Shown here: one piece after another, positions 26,495 through 35,787 of the stretch
How positions within the stretch are numbered: the first letter of the stretch is position 1
How the letters are laid out: each line of letters begins with the position of its first letter
Made by a program: the position numbers and the translations under genes
Assembly: GCF_001469215.1 (NCBI RefSeq)
Contig: NZ_LOFH01000015.1
Span: 16,375 to 80,374 of the forward strand
DNA: 64,000 nucleotides
Direction: 5' to 3'
Source of the DNA: Pseudoalteromonas sp. H105
Lineage (GTDB): Bacteria > Pseudomonadota > Gammaproteobacteria > Enterobacterales > Alteromonadaceae
Notes under the pieces: generated by a model
What the model was told of the DNA's origin: nothing
Databases searched by the model: none
The model's input: only the letters and a program-made list of their open reading frames with translations

Positions 26495-28132
26495 TTAATC
26501 CAATTTGAAGCGGTTTACTACGTCATTTAGTTCTTGGCTGCTGTGCTTTAAATTATCACTCGCATCAGATAATTGAGCTGTATTCTCTAGGGATTGTTCT
26601 GTTGATTGTGATAACTCGTTAATGCGTAAATTAACCTCATTCGCTGCGCTTGATTGTTGTTCCGTTGCACGTGCTATTTGGCTATTCATATCGGTAATAA
26701 CCGTGACAAGACGCTCAATTTCAGAGAGTGAGCTGTTAGCCGTGCCGACTTGTTCAACTGTACTACTAGATAGTTGTTGGCTTGCTGTTACTGCATCAAC
26801 AGCCGCCTGCGCGCCTTTTTGTAGTTTGGCTATCATGGCCTGAATTTCGTCGGTGCTCTTACCTGTTCTACTTGCAAGCGTTCGAACTTCATCAGCAACA
26901 ACAGCAAAGCCTCGACCTTGCTCGCCCGCTCTCGCTGCCTCTATTGCTGCGTTTAATGCGAGTAAATTTGTTTGTTCTGCAATGCCGCGGATCACATCGA
27001 GTACAGAGCCTATGTTGTTACTTTCTTGTGCTAAATCAGCGGTCACTTGGCTAACTGTTTCGATATGATGCGACAGCGTTTCAATAGCTTTTATTGTTTG
27101 CGCTACCACGTTTTTACTATCCGAGGCGTTACCTGCTGCCTCTGCTGCGGCACGTTCTGCGGCTTCAGCATTGCGACTCACATCGTGTATTTGGTCGGTC
27201 ATTTGCGCCATAGCGGTTGCCACTTGTGTTGAACTGTCATTTTGTAATTCGATGAATGACAGATTCGTTTTGCTCGCGTCGTCAATACTATGCGCATATT
27301 GGTTAACATTATTGGCGCTTTGAGCTACATGCTTGAGTGATTCACGCATTTTATTTGTATATAAATTAAAGTAACGCGAAAGCCGAGATACTTCATCATT
27401 ACCCTGCTCATCAAGTGTTTGAGTTAAATCGCCTTCACCCTGCGAGATATCTTTCATCATATTAGCAGCAAGCTTTGTGGGTAATAAAATACTGCGAGCA
27501 ATTAAATAACTAAGCCCAATTAACAGTAAAATGATCACGGTTGCATTAATAATGACTAAGTTGCGAAGGTGTGCAAAAGCTTCATCTATGGTGTCAATAT
27601 AAACACCAGAACCAACAATCATTTGCCAAGGAGTAAAGCCCTTTACGTAGGCTATTTTATCAACGGGTTTATCTTTTCCTGGTTTAGGCCATTTGTAAGG
27701 AATAATTCCCTCGTTTTGTTTTTTAACAAGGTTAACCATATCAACAAACAGCAATACGCCATCAGGGTCTTTTGTACCGCTTAGCGATTTGCCGACAAGA
27801 TTTGGCTTGAAAGGGTGCATGATCATTGTCGGCGCGAAGTCATTAATCCAAAAGTAGTTATCATCATCATAGCGCATGGCTTTTATTGTATTGAGCGCTT
27901 CTTTTTTGGCTTGATCCTCGCTCATTTCACTACTTTGTTGCAACTCATAAAAATGAGTCAGAATACTGTGTGCAGACTCAACGAGGTTTTTAGTTTTTGT
28001 GTGCTGCTCATTTTTTAGTGAATCATATTGCTGAGTTAATGTAGTAACACTTAACAGCATTAATCCAATGACAACAACGCATACTAAAAGCGCTAATCGT
28101 TGAAATATTGTAAATTGACGAAGGTACGACAT
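26495..28132 (-). CDS. Methyl-accepting chemotaxis protein, single-Cache type
   Basis: Chemoreceptor of 545 residues. An N-terminal membrane helix (about 11-31) is followed by a periplasmic single-Cache domain with the family run DDNYFWINDFAPTMIMHP and a closing GFTPWQMIVGSGVYID. A second membrane helix (about 190-212), a HAMP segment and a cytoplasmic signalling helix bundle follow. The conserved hairpin tip IRGIAEQTNLLALNAAIEAARAGEQGRGFAVVADEVR is intact in the 370-410 range. No CheR-binding pentapeptide at the C-terminus. Ligands of this sensor class are often small carboxylates; the specific ligand is unknown. Weak ribosome-binding site at 28132. Confidence 0.93.
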   Translation of the reverse strand: MSYLRQFTIFQRLALLVCVVVIGLMLLSVTTLTQQYDSLKNEQHTKTKNLVESAHSILTHFYELQQSSEMSEDQAKKEALNTIKAMRYDDDNYFWINDFAPTMIMHPFKPNLVGKSLSGTKDPDGVLLFVDMVNLVKKQNEGIIPYKWPKPGKDKPVDKIAYVKGFTPWQMIVGSGVYIDTIDEAFAHLRNLVIINATVIILLLIGLSYLIARSILLPTKLAANMMKDISQGEGDLTQTLDEQGNDEVSRLSRYFNLYTNKMRESLKHVAQSANNVNQYAHSIDDASKTNLSFIELQNDSSTQVATAMAQMTDQIHDVSRNAEAAERAAAEAAGNASDSKNVVAQTIKAIETLSHHIETVSQVTADLAQESNNIGSVLDVIRGIAEQTNLLALNAAIEAARAGEQGRGFAVVADEVRTLASRTGKSTDEIQAMIAKLQKGAQAAVDAVTASQQLSSSTVEQVGTANSSLSEIERLVTVITDMNSQIARATEQQSSAANEVNLRINELSQSTEQSLENTAQLSDASDNLKHSSQELNDVVNRFKLD

Positions 28133-28400
28133 AGCTGTATCTCAAGTAAGTAATGTGTTGAAGGTTAAGTTTATGTTCTTGTGACTAATTCCTGATATTG
28201 ACAGTCAGTACTTAGGTGATCACACACAACATGCTTTAAAGGTTGCATTTAATGCAAAAAACCTCGAGCGCGTGCTCATTATGTTTATGTGTTATGGGTA
28301 TACACTCTGATATAAGTGTAGTAAAAAAAGGTAATATATCTAGGTGTTTGCTGCCTATTTATGAGCTTAAATTTCACTTTGCGCAGTATTAGTTAACACA

Positions 28401-28430
28401 AAAAAAGGCTGATTTTTGCAATCAGCCTTT
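28401..28430 (-). terminator. Terminator of the DPP-IV-like peptidase gene
   Basis: Perfect 11-bp stem (28404-28414 with 28420-28430) with a 5-nt loop; on the minus strand it continues into seven T. It lies 28 bases past the peptidase stop. The remaining bases 28133-28400, which hold the chemoreceptor promoter, show nothing else I can support. Confidence 0.9.
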
Positions 28431-28458
28431 AGTCTAAACTTGATGTCATTTAATGGAT

Positions 28459-30684
28459 TTATTTAACTTCAAAATGACGGTTAAAGAAGTTTGTTATGGT
28501 TTGATGTAAATGTGTTTGTACATGTTTACCGCGTAAGCTGTGTTTTGAGCCTGGGTAAGTCATCATTTCAAACTGCTTTTTATTATCTTGCAGTTGTTTA
28601 AATAACTTGGTTGCGTGAGTAAACAATACATTATCATCAGCCATGCCATGGTAAATCATCAATGGACCTTTTAAGCCATCTGCATAAGGGAATACAGCAC
28701 TGCGTGTATAACCCTCAGCGTTCGTAGCTGGGTGCGATAAATAACGCTCAGTGTAATGCGTATCATACAAAGCCCAATCAGTTACTGGCGCGCCAGAAAC
28801 ACCGGCTTGAAAATAATCTCCGGCTTTAAACATGGTCATTAGTGCCATATAACCACCGTAGCTGTGGCCATATATGCCAATACGTTGCGGGTCTACATAA
28901 TCAAGTGTTCGTAAGAATTCAACGCCTTTTATTTGGTCGGCAACTTCGATTTCACCTAGGTTTTTATATATAGCGTCTTCAAACTTTTTACCGCGATTAT
29001 AAGAGCCTCGGTTATCAAGTTGGAAAACAACATAGCCTTGTTGTGCCATATATTGAAAATAGAGGTTTTTGCTACGCCAGCTATTGGTTACTCGCTGGGC
29101 ATGTGGGCCGCCATAAACGTTCACAAGCACAGGATGCTTTTTACCAGTATTAATGGTTGCAGGTTTGAATAAACGGTAGTGCATTACTTGACCGTCTTCT
29201 GCTGTTAGTGTGCCGTATTCAGGCTCAGCTAAATCCTGAAGGAAAGGAGTCAATGGGTGGCTGTCATCAAGCTTGTTTTGTTCAAGCCATGTAATAAATT
29301 CACCATTTACTTTGCGAAGTGCAGCTGAATTAGGTTGATTAACCGACGAGCTATTATCAATAAAGGTTTTGCTGTCTTTAGCCATAACCACTTTATGATA
29401 AGCACCTTGCTCGGTGATGCGTTTGATATCGCCTTTTTTGAATAGTGGCGTACTGTATAAGTGGCTCTCTAACGGGGTATCTTTTCGGCCAGCAAAATAC
29501 ACAATGCCTTTTTTCTCATCAATACCTTTTAAGCTATCAACGACCCAGTCTCCGCGGGTTATTTGACGAACAAGTTTGCCATTAGTACGGTATAGGTAAA
29601 GGTGTTTAAAACCATCACGTTCAGACGCCCATACAAAATGCTTTTTGTCTTTTAAGAACTGTAAGTCAAAATGTAAGTTGATCCACGTGTTGCTGGTTTC
29701 AGTTAGGGCAACGTTTTGCTTTTTAGTTTTAGCGTTATAAAAGCGCAGCTCTAACTTATGTTGTGAGCGATTTTGCCATTGGTAAGATAACGTGGTGTCG
29801 TCTTCTAGCCATTTTGCACGCGCAATATAGATATCTTGATTTTTGCCTAAATCAATCCAATCTGTCTTTTGGTCATTAATTTTAACAACACCCAGTTGAA
29901 TTTTTACGTTGTTAGTGCCGGTAAATGGGTAGCGTTGATTAAATAGCTTAACTTCATCGGCGTAAATTTCATTACGGATGGCTTCTTTTACGGGGCTTTC
30001 ATCAATGCGTGTAAAAGCGATTTTTGATTCATCACCAGACCACCAATAACCGGTCATACGGCCCATTTCTTCTTGCGCTACAAACTCAGCCATGCCATTT
30101 TTGATGACACCGCCGCCATCTTTACTTAACTGAATTTCTTTACCTGAGTTCAGGTTTAGCGCAAATAAGTTTTGCTCACGTATAAAAGAGACAAAATTCC
30201 CTTTTGGTGAGAAGCGAGCATCGGTTTCAAAGGCGTCGGTATCTGTTAATTTACGGCTTTTTGCGGATGCTAAATCGTAGTAATAAAGGTCGCCATTAAG
30301 TGGGAAAAGAAGCGCTTTACCATCTTTTGACCATTTGTATTCTAAAATACCTTTACCAAAAATACGCTGGCGCTCACGGCGCGCTTTTTCTTCATCAGAT
30401 AGATTCTCTGGACCAGAAAATAATTGGGCAGAATCCACTAGTAGGCGGTTTTTGTTATCTTTTAGATTGTATTCCCATAAATCATAGCGGTTGTAATCAT
30501 CTGTTTTACCTTGTAGGTAAGTGACACGGCTACCATCAGGCGAAAATTTAAGTTGTACAGGTGCTTTTCCCGCTAAACTAGGGTCGTCAAAAATACGCTC
30601 TAGTGATAGAGGTTGTGCTTGCACGGTTAGGGTCGTTGCTACTAGGGGTAGAGCCCATGAGAGGTGTTTAATTTTTTTTAACAC
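28459..30684 (-). CDS. S9 family dipeptidyl peptidase IV-like protease
   Basis: Exported serine peptidase of 741 residues; a signal peptide ends at TVQAQ (about residue 23). The N-terminal beta-propeller is followed by the alpha/beta-hydrolase domain with IGIYGHSYGGYMALM (nucleophile Ser near 607), HGMADDNVLF (Asp) and PGSKHSLRG (His). The propeller contains FVAQEEMGRMTGYWWSGD, the Glu-Glu motif by which DPP-IV binds the substrate N-terminus. The enzyme should cut dipeptides, typically X-Pro, in the periplasm. Monocistronic with its own terminator. Typical of proteolytic marine Alteromonadales. Confidence 0.93.
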   Translation of the reverse strand: MLKKIKHLSWALPLVATTLTVQAQPLSLERIFDDPSLAGKAPVQLKFSPDGSRVTYLQGKTDDYNRYDLWEYNLKDNKNRLLVDSAQLFSGPENLSDEEKARRERQRIFGKGILEYKWSKDGKALLFPLNGDLYYYDLASAKSRKLTDTDAFETDARFSPKGNFVSFIREQNLFALNLNSGKEIQLSKDGGGVIKNGMAEFVAQEEMGRMTGYWWSGDESKIAFTRIDESPVKEAIRNEIYADEVKLFNQRYPFTGTNNVKIQLGVVKINDQKTDWIDLGKNQDIYIARAKWLEDDTTLSYQWQNRSQHKLELRFYNAKTKKQNVALTETSNTWINLHFDLQFLKDKKHFVWASERDGFKHLYLYRTNGKLVRQITRGDWVVDSLKGIDEKKGIVYFAGRKDTPLESHLYSTPLFKKGDIKRITEQGAYHKVVMAKDSKTFIDNSSSVNQPNSAALRKVNGEFITWLEQNKLDDSHPLTPFLQDLAEPEYGTLTAEDGQVMHYRLFKPATINTGKKHPVLVNVYGGPHAQRVTNSWRSKNLYFQYMAQQGYVVFQLDNRGSYNRGKKFEDAIYKNLGEIEVADQIKGVEFLRTLDYVDPQRIGIYGHSYGGYMALMTMFKAGDYFQAGVSGAPVTDWALYDTHYTERYLSHPATNAEGYTRSAVFPYADGLKGPLMIYHGMADDNVLFTHATKLFKQLQDNKKQFEMMTYPGSKHSLRGKHVQTHLHQTITNFFNRHFEVK

Positions 30685-30797
30685 GTAATTACCTTCGCTC
30701 GAATAAAAACTGTCATGATGTTAAAGCCAAGCGTGGGCAACTGCAACTAAATGCTTTAAAGTGACAAAATAGTCGTTAACTGAAGAGGATTAAAAGA

Positions 30798-31205
30798 ATG
30801 GCAGCTGAATTTGTATTAGCCCCTGAGCTTGCCCGTGATTGCATTGACGTGGCTGACTGGCCACTTTGTAAAGTGTTATTAATGAATGATAGCCAATATC
30901 CATGGTTTATTTTAGTGCCTCGAAAAGCAGGCCTAAAAGAAAGTATAGATTTAACAGAATCAGAACAGGTGCTATTAATGCAAGAGTCTGCCAAGTTAAG
31001 CCACCTGCTACGAGCGGTGTTTTCGCCTGACAAATTGAATGTGGCTGCTTTAGGTAATATGGTGCCGCAATTGCATATTCATCATATTGTGCGGTTTAAA
31101 AACGATGTCGCTTGGCCTGCACCTGTGTGGGGAAAGCATTCTGCGGTTCCTTATGAAGATGCACAACTTGAAAAGCTCAAAAGTATTTTCACGAAAGAGC
31201 AGTAA
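30798..31205 (+). CDS. HIT-domain protein
   Basis: A 135-residue histidine-triad fold protein, expected to bind or hydrolyse nucleotide-phosphate derivatives. The motif reads QLHIHHIVRF near residues 91-100. The canonical triad is H-x-H-x-H, while here the third His directly follows the second (HIHH), a variant. Conserved family features include WPLCKVLLMND, PWFILVPR and a C-terminal DVAWPAPVWG. AGAGG precedes the ATG. Downstream lies a DSP-like phosphatase gene in the same direction, 67 bases away. Substrate unknown. Confidence 0.85.
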   Translation: MAAEFVLAPELARDCIDVADWPLCKVLLMNDSQYPWFILVPRKAGLKESIDLTESEQVLLMQESAKLSHLLRAVFSPDKLNVAALGNMVPQLHIHHIVRFKNDVAWPAPVWGKHSAVPYEDAQLEKLKSIFTKEQ

Positions 31206-31272
31206 TTGCTTCAGTAATAGATAGCATCACCCCTGATGCAGGATGATTTATATTGATAGTAAAGGAAATAAA

Positions 31273-31830
31273 ATGACACTCACATCGCATTATTTTTGTG
31301 TTTTTTTAGTTTTATCATCTCTTAGCTTGTCTACACTGGCTAAGCAAAGCCTGCCAGCTGAGACATCGCAGGTAAGCGATAATATAGCTAAAATTGAGCG
31401 TGCAAAAATACTCAACTTTGTGAGCCATGACGGGCACGTTTATTCAGCAGGTCAACCGTCGAAAGAAGCGCTAAAAATGCTGGCTGAGAGTGGCATCAAA
31501 CATATTATTAATTTGCGCTCTCCTGATGAGCAAACATGGGATGAAAACGACTTAGTTAATGGTTTAGGTATGACCTACCATGCAATGCCGATTGCAAATG
31601 CAGATGAGGTAAATAGCGAAAATGCAGCCAAATTATCAGACCTCTTAAATAGGCTTAAAGGGGAAGGAGTGCTGGTGCATTGTGCAAGCAGTAACCGAGT
31701 CGGTGCGTTAATAGCCATTTCTGCCCACCTAAAAGGTCTAAAGACGGAGGCTGCAATTGATGAAGGTAAACGTTGGGGGTTAAAAAGCTTAGAGCCAGTT
31801 GCCCTGAGCGTTATTAACAATCAAAATTAA
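31273..31830 (+). CDS. Periplasmic dual-specificity-phosphatase-like protein
   Basis: A 185-residue exported protein. With the ATG at 31273 (AAGGA upstream) it begins with a signal peptide ending near STLAKQ. The fold resembles DSP/beta-lactamase-hydrolase-like phosphatases: VYSAGQPSKEAL, IKHIINLRSPDEQ and the P-loop VHCASSNRVGAL, a Cx5R motif with catalytic Cys and Arg near residues 140-146. Secreted members are not well characterised, and the substrate may be a phosphoprotein or another phosphate ester. An upstream in-frame ATG at 31243 is less likely. It ends at a bidirectional terminator. Confidence 0.8.
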   Translation: MTLTSHYFCVFLVLSSLSLSTLAKQSLPAETSQVSDNIAKIERAKILNFVSHDGHVYSAGQPSKEALKMLAESGIKHIINLRSPDEQTWDENDLVNGLGMTYHAMPIANADEVNSENAAKLSDLLNRLKGEGVLVHCASSNRVGALIAISAHLKGLKTEAAIDEGKRWGLKSLEPVALSVINNQN

Positions 31831-31833
31831 AAA

Positions 31834-31868
31834 GAATGAGCGGCATTGAGCTCGCTCATTCACTTTTT
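31834..31868. terminator. Bidirectional intrinsic terminator
   Basis: GAATGAGCG (31834-31842) pairs with CGCTCATTC (31853-31861). A T-rich run follows on the plus strand, and AAAAA before the stem gives a U-tract on the minus strand. It separates convergent phosphatase and metallopeptidase genes. Confidence 0.85.
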
Positions 31869-31874
31869 ATTTCA

Positions 31875-33566
31875 TTAAAGTCCTAAAACATCTTTGCCCT
31901 GTTTAAAGGTTACATCTACAGGGATATTGGCTTGGCTTAGTTTTTCTAAGTCTTTAGCAAGTTCGGATTTTATGTCACCATGGGTGGCAATAAGTTGATC
32001 GACTTTTTGGTAATCGCCATCACCTTGCAAAGTTAAAATAAGCTCAGATAGTTTGGCCATTGCATCACCCATTTTTTCCATATTTACACGGTATAGGCCT
32101 TGCTCGTTTTTAGAGAAAGCGCCTTCTTGGGCAAAAAAGTTAAAACGGATCATGTTTGCTTTGCCGTGTGCACTTGAAGCACCAAAGCGAACGGAACGGA
32201 AAATACCCGCCATAAACGTGGTGTAGTAATCTTCCAGAGTACCTTGTGTAATTTCACCTTTTTTCAATAATTGCTCAACCATGTATAGGCCAAGGATATC
32301 TGCTTTACCTTCTTCAAGCGCGCTGGCGTGTTCTTGTAAAGACTGACGAACGGTGCCTTTACCCGTGATTGTATTTTTGATACCTAAGCCATGCGCAACT
32401 TCATGGAACATGGTATTTGCGAAGAAAGCATCAAAGGTAATATGTTTACGTTGCTCAGGTACAATCAGCTGCTCAGCAATAGGCACTAAAATTTTATCAA
32501 ATTTAGCGCGCATCGCATTTTTAAGTTGCAGACGACGCGTGCCTTTTTCTAGTTGGACTTGTTCATCGTTCGGCAAGTTTATGGCAATTGTTTTACTACC
32601 TGCGTTCGAGTGCCCTGCATAATACACAACATCGTAGGCATTTAAATCGGCATCAGATCCTGGTACTTCTTGCTTATATTTGGCATCAACAGGTAGATCT
32701 TTTTGTAACTCAGGTAAGAAAGCTGCAAATTTAGCGAGTCGTTCACTCCATGCTAAGTCTTTAACTAATACATAGGACTCAAATGCAGCGCGCGAACCAA
32801 GTAATTGGTCTTCGTATGTTTCAATCGGTCCAATAACGACATCGACAGGGTTGTTTTTCATATCCATCCAAGCAAAATCAGATGGCTGATAATCATCATT
32901 TAGGAGAGCCTCTGCACGCAGGTTTAAGTAGTTTGCGAACTCTTTATCGTCTGCAAGCTGACTTGCTTCACGCAAAAGCACGGCAGCTTTCTCAAGGGCT
33001 TGTGCATACTCAATTGAGTACGAAACACTATAAAGTTTACCTGTTTCATCACGCTTTACGATTGAATATAGGCCGTTTTTATCTTCAATGTCTGCATTAT
33101 TCAATTCTTCTTTTGTTATATCAGCAGGGTAGAACTGTGCACCGAGTGCTTTTTCTTCATAACCCGATAAAAATACTTGGTCGCCATTTAAACGATCCCA
33201 CGGGCCGTAGTTGATATCTGCAAATTTTTGAACTTTGGGATCGTTGATTTTCGCTAAGAAGCTAGCCTTGTCTTCACCAAATGCTTGACGCCAGAATAAG
33301 TCATCCATGATTTTTGATGCATCAATTAATGTTGCGATCATGGCTTTTTGATTATCACTTAAATGTGAAAGGTCTGTGGTTAAGCTAAAGTCAGTATAAA
33401 TATCTAAGCGATCTGTATCGGCATTAATGAGCTGCAGCGAGACCGTTTTTTGAGTTTTATTTTGAGCTTGTGTGGCTGAATTTGTGGTTGAAGCTTGTTC
33501 GGAGCATGCACTAAGAAAAGCCGCACCGCATAAAACGAGTGCTTTGCTAATTTGGTTAAGAGTCAT
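31875..33566 (-). CDS. M49-like metallopeptidase lipoprotein (dipeptidyl-peptidase III-related)
   Basis: A 563-residue envelope protein; starting at 33566 gives a lipoprotein signal with lipobox LSAC (Cys about residue 21). Zinc-site residues are FHEVAHGLG (about 385-393) followed about 30 residues later by EEGKADILG. In classical DPP III the first motif is HELLGH (HExxxH) and the second EECRAD; here the spacing is HExxH, shorter by one. Bacterial relatives are often annotated as Zn-dependent hydrolases. It probably removes peptides in the envelope, but activity is not assured. An in-frame TTG at 33581 is less suitable. Monocistronic. Confidence 0.75.
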   Translation of the reverse strand: MTLNQISKALVLCGAAFLSACSEQASTTNSATQAQNKTQKTVSLQLINADTDRLDIYTDFSLTTDLSHLSDNQKAMIATLIDASKIMDDLFWRQAFGEDKASFLAKINDPKVQKFADINYGPWDRLNGDQVFLSGYEEKALGAQFYPADITKEELNNADIEDKNGLYSIVKRDETGKLYSVSYSIEYAQALEKAAVLLREASQLADDKEFANYLNLRAEALLNDDYQPSDFAWMDMKNNPVDVVIGPIETYEDQLLGSRAAFESYVLVKDLAWSERLAKFAAFLPELQKDLPVDAKYKQEVPGSDADLNAYDVVYYAGHSNAGSKTIAINLPNDEQVQLEKGTRRLQLKNAMRAKFDKILVPIAEQLIVPEQRKHITFDAFFANTMFHEVAHGLGIKNTITGKGTVRQSLQEHASALEEGKADILGLYMVEQLLKKGEITQGTLEDYYTTFMAGIFRSVRFGASSAHGKANMIRFNFFAQEGAFSKNEQGLYRVNMEKMGDAMAKLSELILTLQGDGDYQKVDQLIATHGDIKSELAKDLEKLSQANIPVDVTFKQGKDVLGL

Positions 33567-33842
33567 TTTATAGCCTGTCAAAAAGTAAATTAATAACCAG
33601 TTACTCCATGTTACTGGCTTCGCTTGTGTAACGCATTAAAGCAAACCTAACGCGCAAATAGCAAGTTTACTGTATTTTAATAAATAGACTGGATGAAGTG
33701 GGTCTCTTTATTAAAATAAAGCGAGATAATTTGAGTAATTTCCTTAACTTTAGCGAGAACTTAGACAATACTGTGGGTATAACAAATAAAAGTTAAATAG
33801 TTTGGCTTTTTAAGCAAGCTAATAAAAAAGGATGGCACATCT

Positions 33843-34682
33843 ATGTCAACAGAAAACGCACTACTAACCATTTTGGTTGACCGAATTAATAATGACACAT
33901 TAGTGTTACCTACATTACCTGAAATTGCTATTCGCGTTCGCCAAGCAGCGGATGACCCTGACGTAAACTTAATGCAAATGGCTGATGTTATTTCACATGA
34001 TCCCGCATTAGCAGCGCGTATGATTAAAGTCGCAAACAGTGCATTTATGGGGCGCACTGTTAAAGTATCCAATTTAAATCAAGCAGTAACACGTATCGGC
34101 CTCAGACAGATTAAAAATATCGCAACCGCCATGGCGATGGAGCAACTCTTTGTTTCTCATAATGAGCTCATTAAAGGTTATATGGACAAGGCATGGCAAA
34201 AAACGCTGAAGGTAGCGTGCCATTCAATTACATTGATGGAGTTCTTTTTAAAAGAGAATAAACAAACTTCATTAAACCGAGACACAATTACGTTAGCTGC
34301 TCTTGTTTATAATATTGGGGTATTACCAATTTTAACCGAAGCAGAACGTCATCCTGAAGTTTTCGCAAACCCAAGCTTTTTAGCTCATGCAATTCAAAAG
34401 TTAAGTGGCAAAGTGGGTGGCGCTATTATGCGTGCATGGGAGTTTACGGATGAATTCGTTGAAGTAGCTGAGAGTTGGGCAAATCCAAATTATCGCCCTG
34501 AGCATATCTGTTATGTTGATTTCATTCGCATTGGTGCGATTATGGAAGGCATTCTTCAAGTTTCTGATAAATCGGCTGCGTTACAAATGTATGTAGACAA
34601 AGGCACGATTTCATCTTTAGATGTGTTTGCAACGGATGAATACAACGACATGTTAGATGATGTGAAATCTGTTTTTAGTTAA
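33843..34682 (+). CDS. HDOD-domain signalling protein
   Basis: Cytoplasmic 279-residue protein consisting of an HDOD domain, a catalytically degenerate relative of HD phosphohydrolases found in bacterial signalling. LPTLPEIAIRVRQAADDPD at the N-terminus, ISHDPALAARMIKVANSAF and the RIGLRQIKNIA segment mark the family. HD metal ligands are absent as expected. Such proteins regulate motility, biofilm or stress responses, commonly beside two-component genes; a histidine kinase and stand-alone receiver lie 1-4 kb away. Its own terminator follows 17 bases after the stop. Specific partner unknown. Confidence 0.85.
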   Translation: MSTENALLTILVDRINNDTLVLPTLPEIAIRVRQAADDPDVNLMQMADVISHDPALAARMIKVANSAFMGRTVKVSNLNQAVTRIGLRQIKNIATAMAMEQLFVSHNELIKGYMDKAWQKTLKVACHSITLMEFFLKENKQTSLNRDTITLAALVYNIGVLPILTEAERHPEVFANPSFLAHAIQKLSGKVGGAIMRAWEFTDEFVEVAESWANPNYRPEHICYVDFIRIGAIMEGILQVSDKSAALQMYVDKGTISSLDVFATDEYNDMLDDVKSVFS

Positions 34683-34698
34683 CGTTTTACCTAGATTG

Positions 34699-34727
34699 AT
34701 AAGCGCCATTTAGGCGCTTATTTTTTG
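34699..34727 (+). terminator. Terminator of the HDOD gene
   Basis: ATAAGCGCC (34699-34707) pairs with GGCGCTTAT (34713-34721) over a 5-nt loop, then a run of T. The convergent rdgC gene ends at 34730, so the element fills the gap. Confidence 0.9.
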
Positions 34728-34729
34728 GA

Positions 34730-35641
34730 TTACGCTAAATCGTCAGCATCACCTAAACCCGATGTTAGCTCCTCTAGCATTTGCTTTATTTCTTCAGAAG
34801 CTAAAATAAAATCTGCATCAAGCTTAACCATCATGTCTTCTTTAGGAATATCAGCATTTTCTTCTTTGAGCGTATCAGAGTAGCTTAATCGTTTAATTGA
34901 CCCGTCGTTTTGTAACATAAACTTTAGACGTTCTTGCCAATCAAGCGCTAGCTTAGTTACACGTTTACCACTTTCAAGGTGGGACTTAACTTCGTCACAG
35001 GCTAAATCATGCCCTTTCAATTTAACTTGCGCGCCGCTGTCATCCGCTTCTTCAAGCTCGGCATCTGAACCGATTGCAAAACCCTCAGGAGTGCTAAAGT
35101 TAGTTAACCAATCTGTTAGAAATACATCCAGATCGTAGTTAGCAAAGGCTGGCACTACAGGTAAAGTGCCAAGTGACTTGCGAAGCAGAGCTAATAGTTC
35201 TTCAGCTTTATTGAAACTACCACTATTAACGACTACCCAACCATTTTCTTGGTCGATAAATGCAAATTGTAAACTCGATTTTTTAAATGCTTGTGGTAAT
35301 AAGGTATGCAGAATGTTTTCTTTAAGTTCGTCTTTTTCTTTTTTCTTTACTGGGCGGTTTTCTTCTGCTTCGATTTGCTCAATTTTCTCAGCAACCATTT
35401 CATTCACAACGGCGGCAGGTAAAACTTTTTCTTCACGTTTTGCACACACTAAGATACTTTTCTGTGAGAAGTGTGAAAGTGATTCACCGTGTTTCCCAAA
35501 GGCTTTAGTCCAGCCAAAAGTGCTTAAATCTTGGCTGCCGCATGGACGAAATACATCCTGTTCAAGGGCGTTATCAAAGTCTTCTTGAGTGTAAGAAACA
35601 TCTTGCTTAAAGCGGTAACAAATAAGGTTACTAAACCACAT
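34730..35641 (-). CDS. rdgC: Recombination-associated protein RdgC
   Basis: DNA-binding ring protein that modulates RecA activity. I use the ATG at 35641, giving MWFSNLICYRF and 303 residues, the same length as E. coli RdgC and starting at the same point; a TTG at 35674 would add eleven residues. Conserved parts are FRPCGSQDLSTFGWTKAFG, the charged helical insertion rich in Lys/Glu (about 95-115) and VVNSGSFNKAEELLALLRKSLG. Upstream, between rdgC and the kinase gene, is an 11-bp hairpin. The ribosome-binding site is weak. It probably has its own promoter. Confidence 0.93.
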   Translation of the reverse strand: MWFSNLICYRFKQDVSYTQEDFDNALEQDVFRPCGSQDLSTFGWTKAFGKHGESLSHFSQKSILVCAKREEKVLPAAVVNEMVAEKIEQIEAEENRPVKKKEKDELKENILHTLLPQAFKKSSLQFAFIDQENGWVVVNSGSFNKAEELLALLRKSLGTLPVVPAFANYDLDVFLTDWLTNFSTPEGFAIGSDAELEEADDSGAQVKLKGHDLACDEVKSHLESGKRVTKLALDWQERLKFMLQNDGSIKRLSYSDTLKEENADIPKEDMMVKLDADFILASEEIKQMLEELTSGLGDADDLA

Positions 35642-35735
35642 AGGGGAATTGATCCATTTGGTAAATTTGCTCAATCATAGCAATAAAAAGAAGATGCTGA
35701 AATGACTGATTTAGTAAAGCTAAGCACAGTAGTAA

Positions 35736-35771
35736 AGGTTAATGCTTAGTAATTATACTCAGCATTAACCT
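35736..35771 (-). repeat. 11-bp perfect inverted repeat between kinase gene and rdgC
   Basis: AGGTTAATGCT and AGCATTAACCT (35736-35746, 35761-35771) with a 14-nt loop. It begins 17 bases after the kinase stop. There is no U-tract on either strand, so it may be a Rho-type end, a stabiliser or an operator before rdgC. Confidence 0.5.
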
Positions 35772-35787
35772 GTGCGCAAAAACGGGG

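Noticed and set aside
26495..28132. Plus-strand frames of 60-90 codons opposite the chemoreceptor gene
   Set aside because: They are the antisense of strongly conserved Ala/Ser-rich helices and show no independent motifs or start signals.
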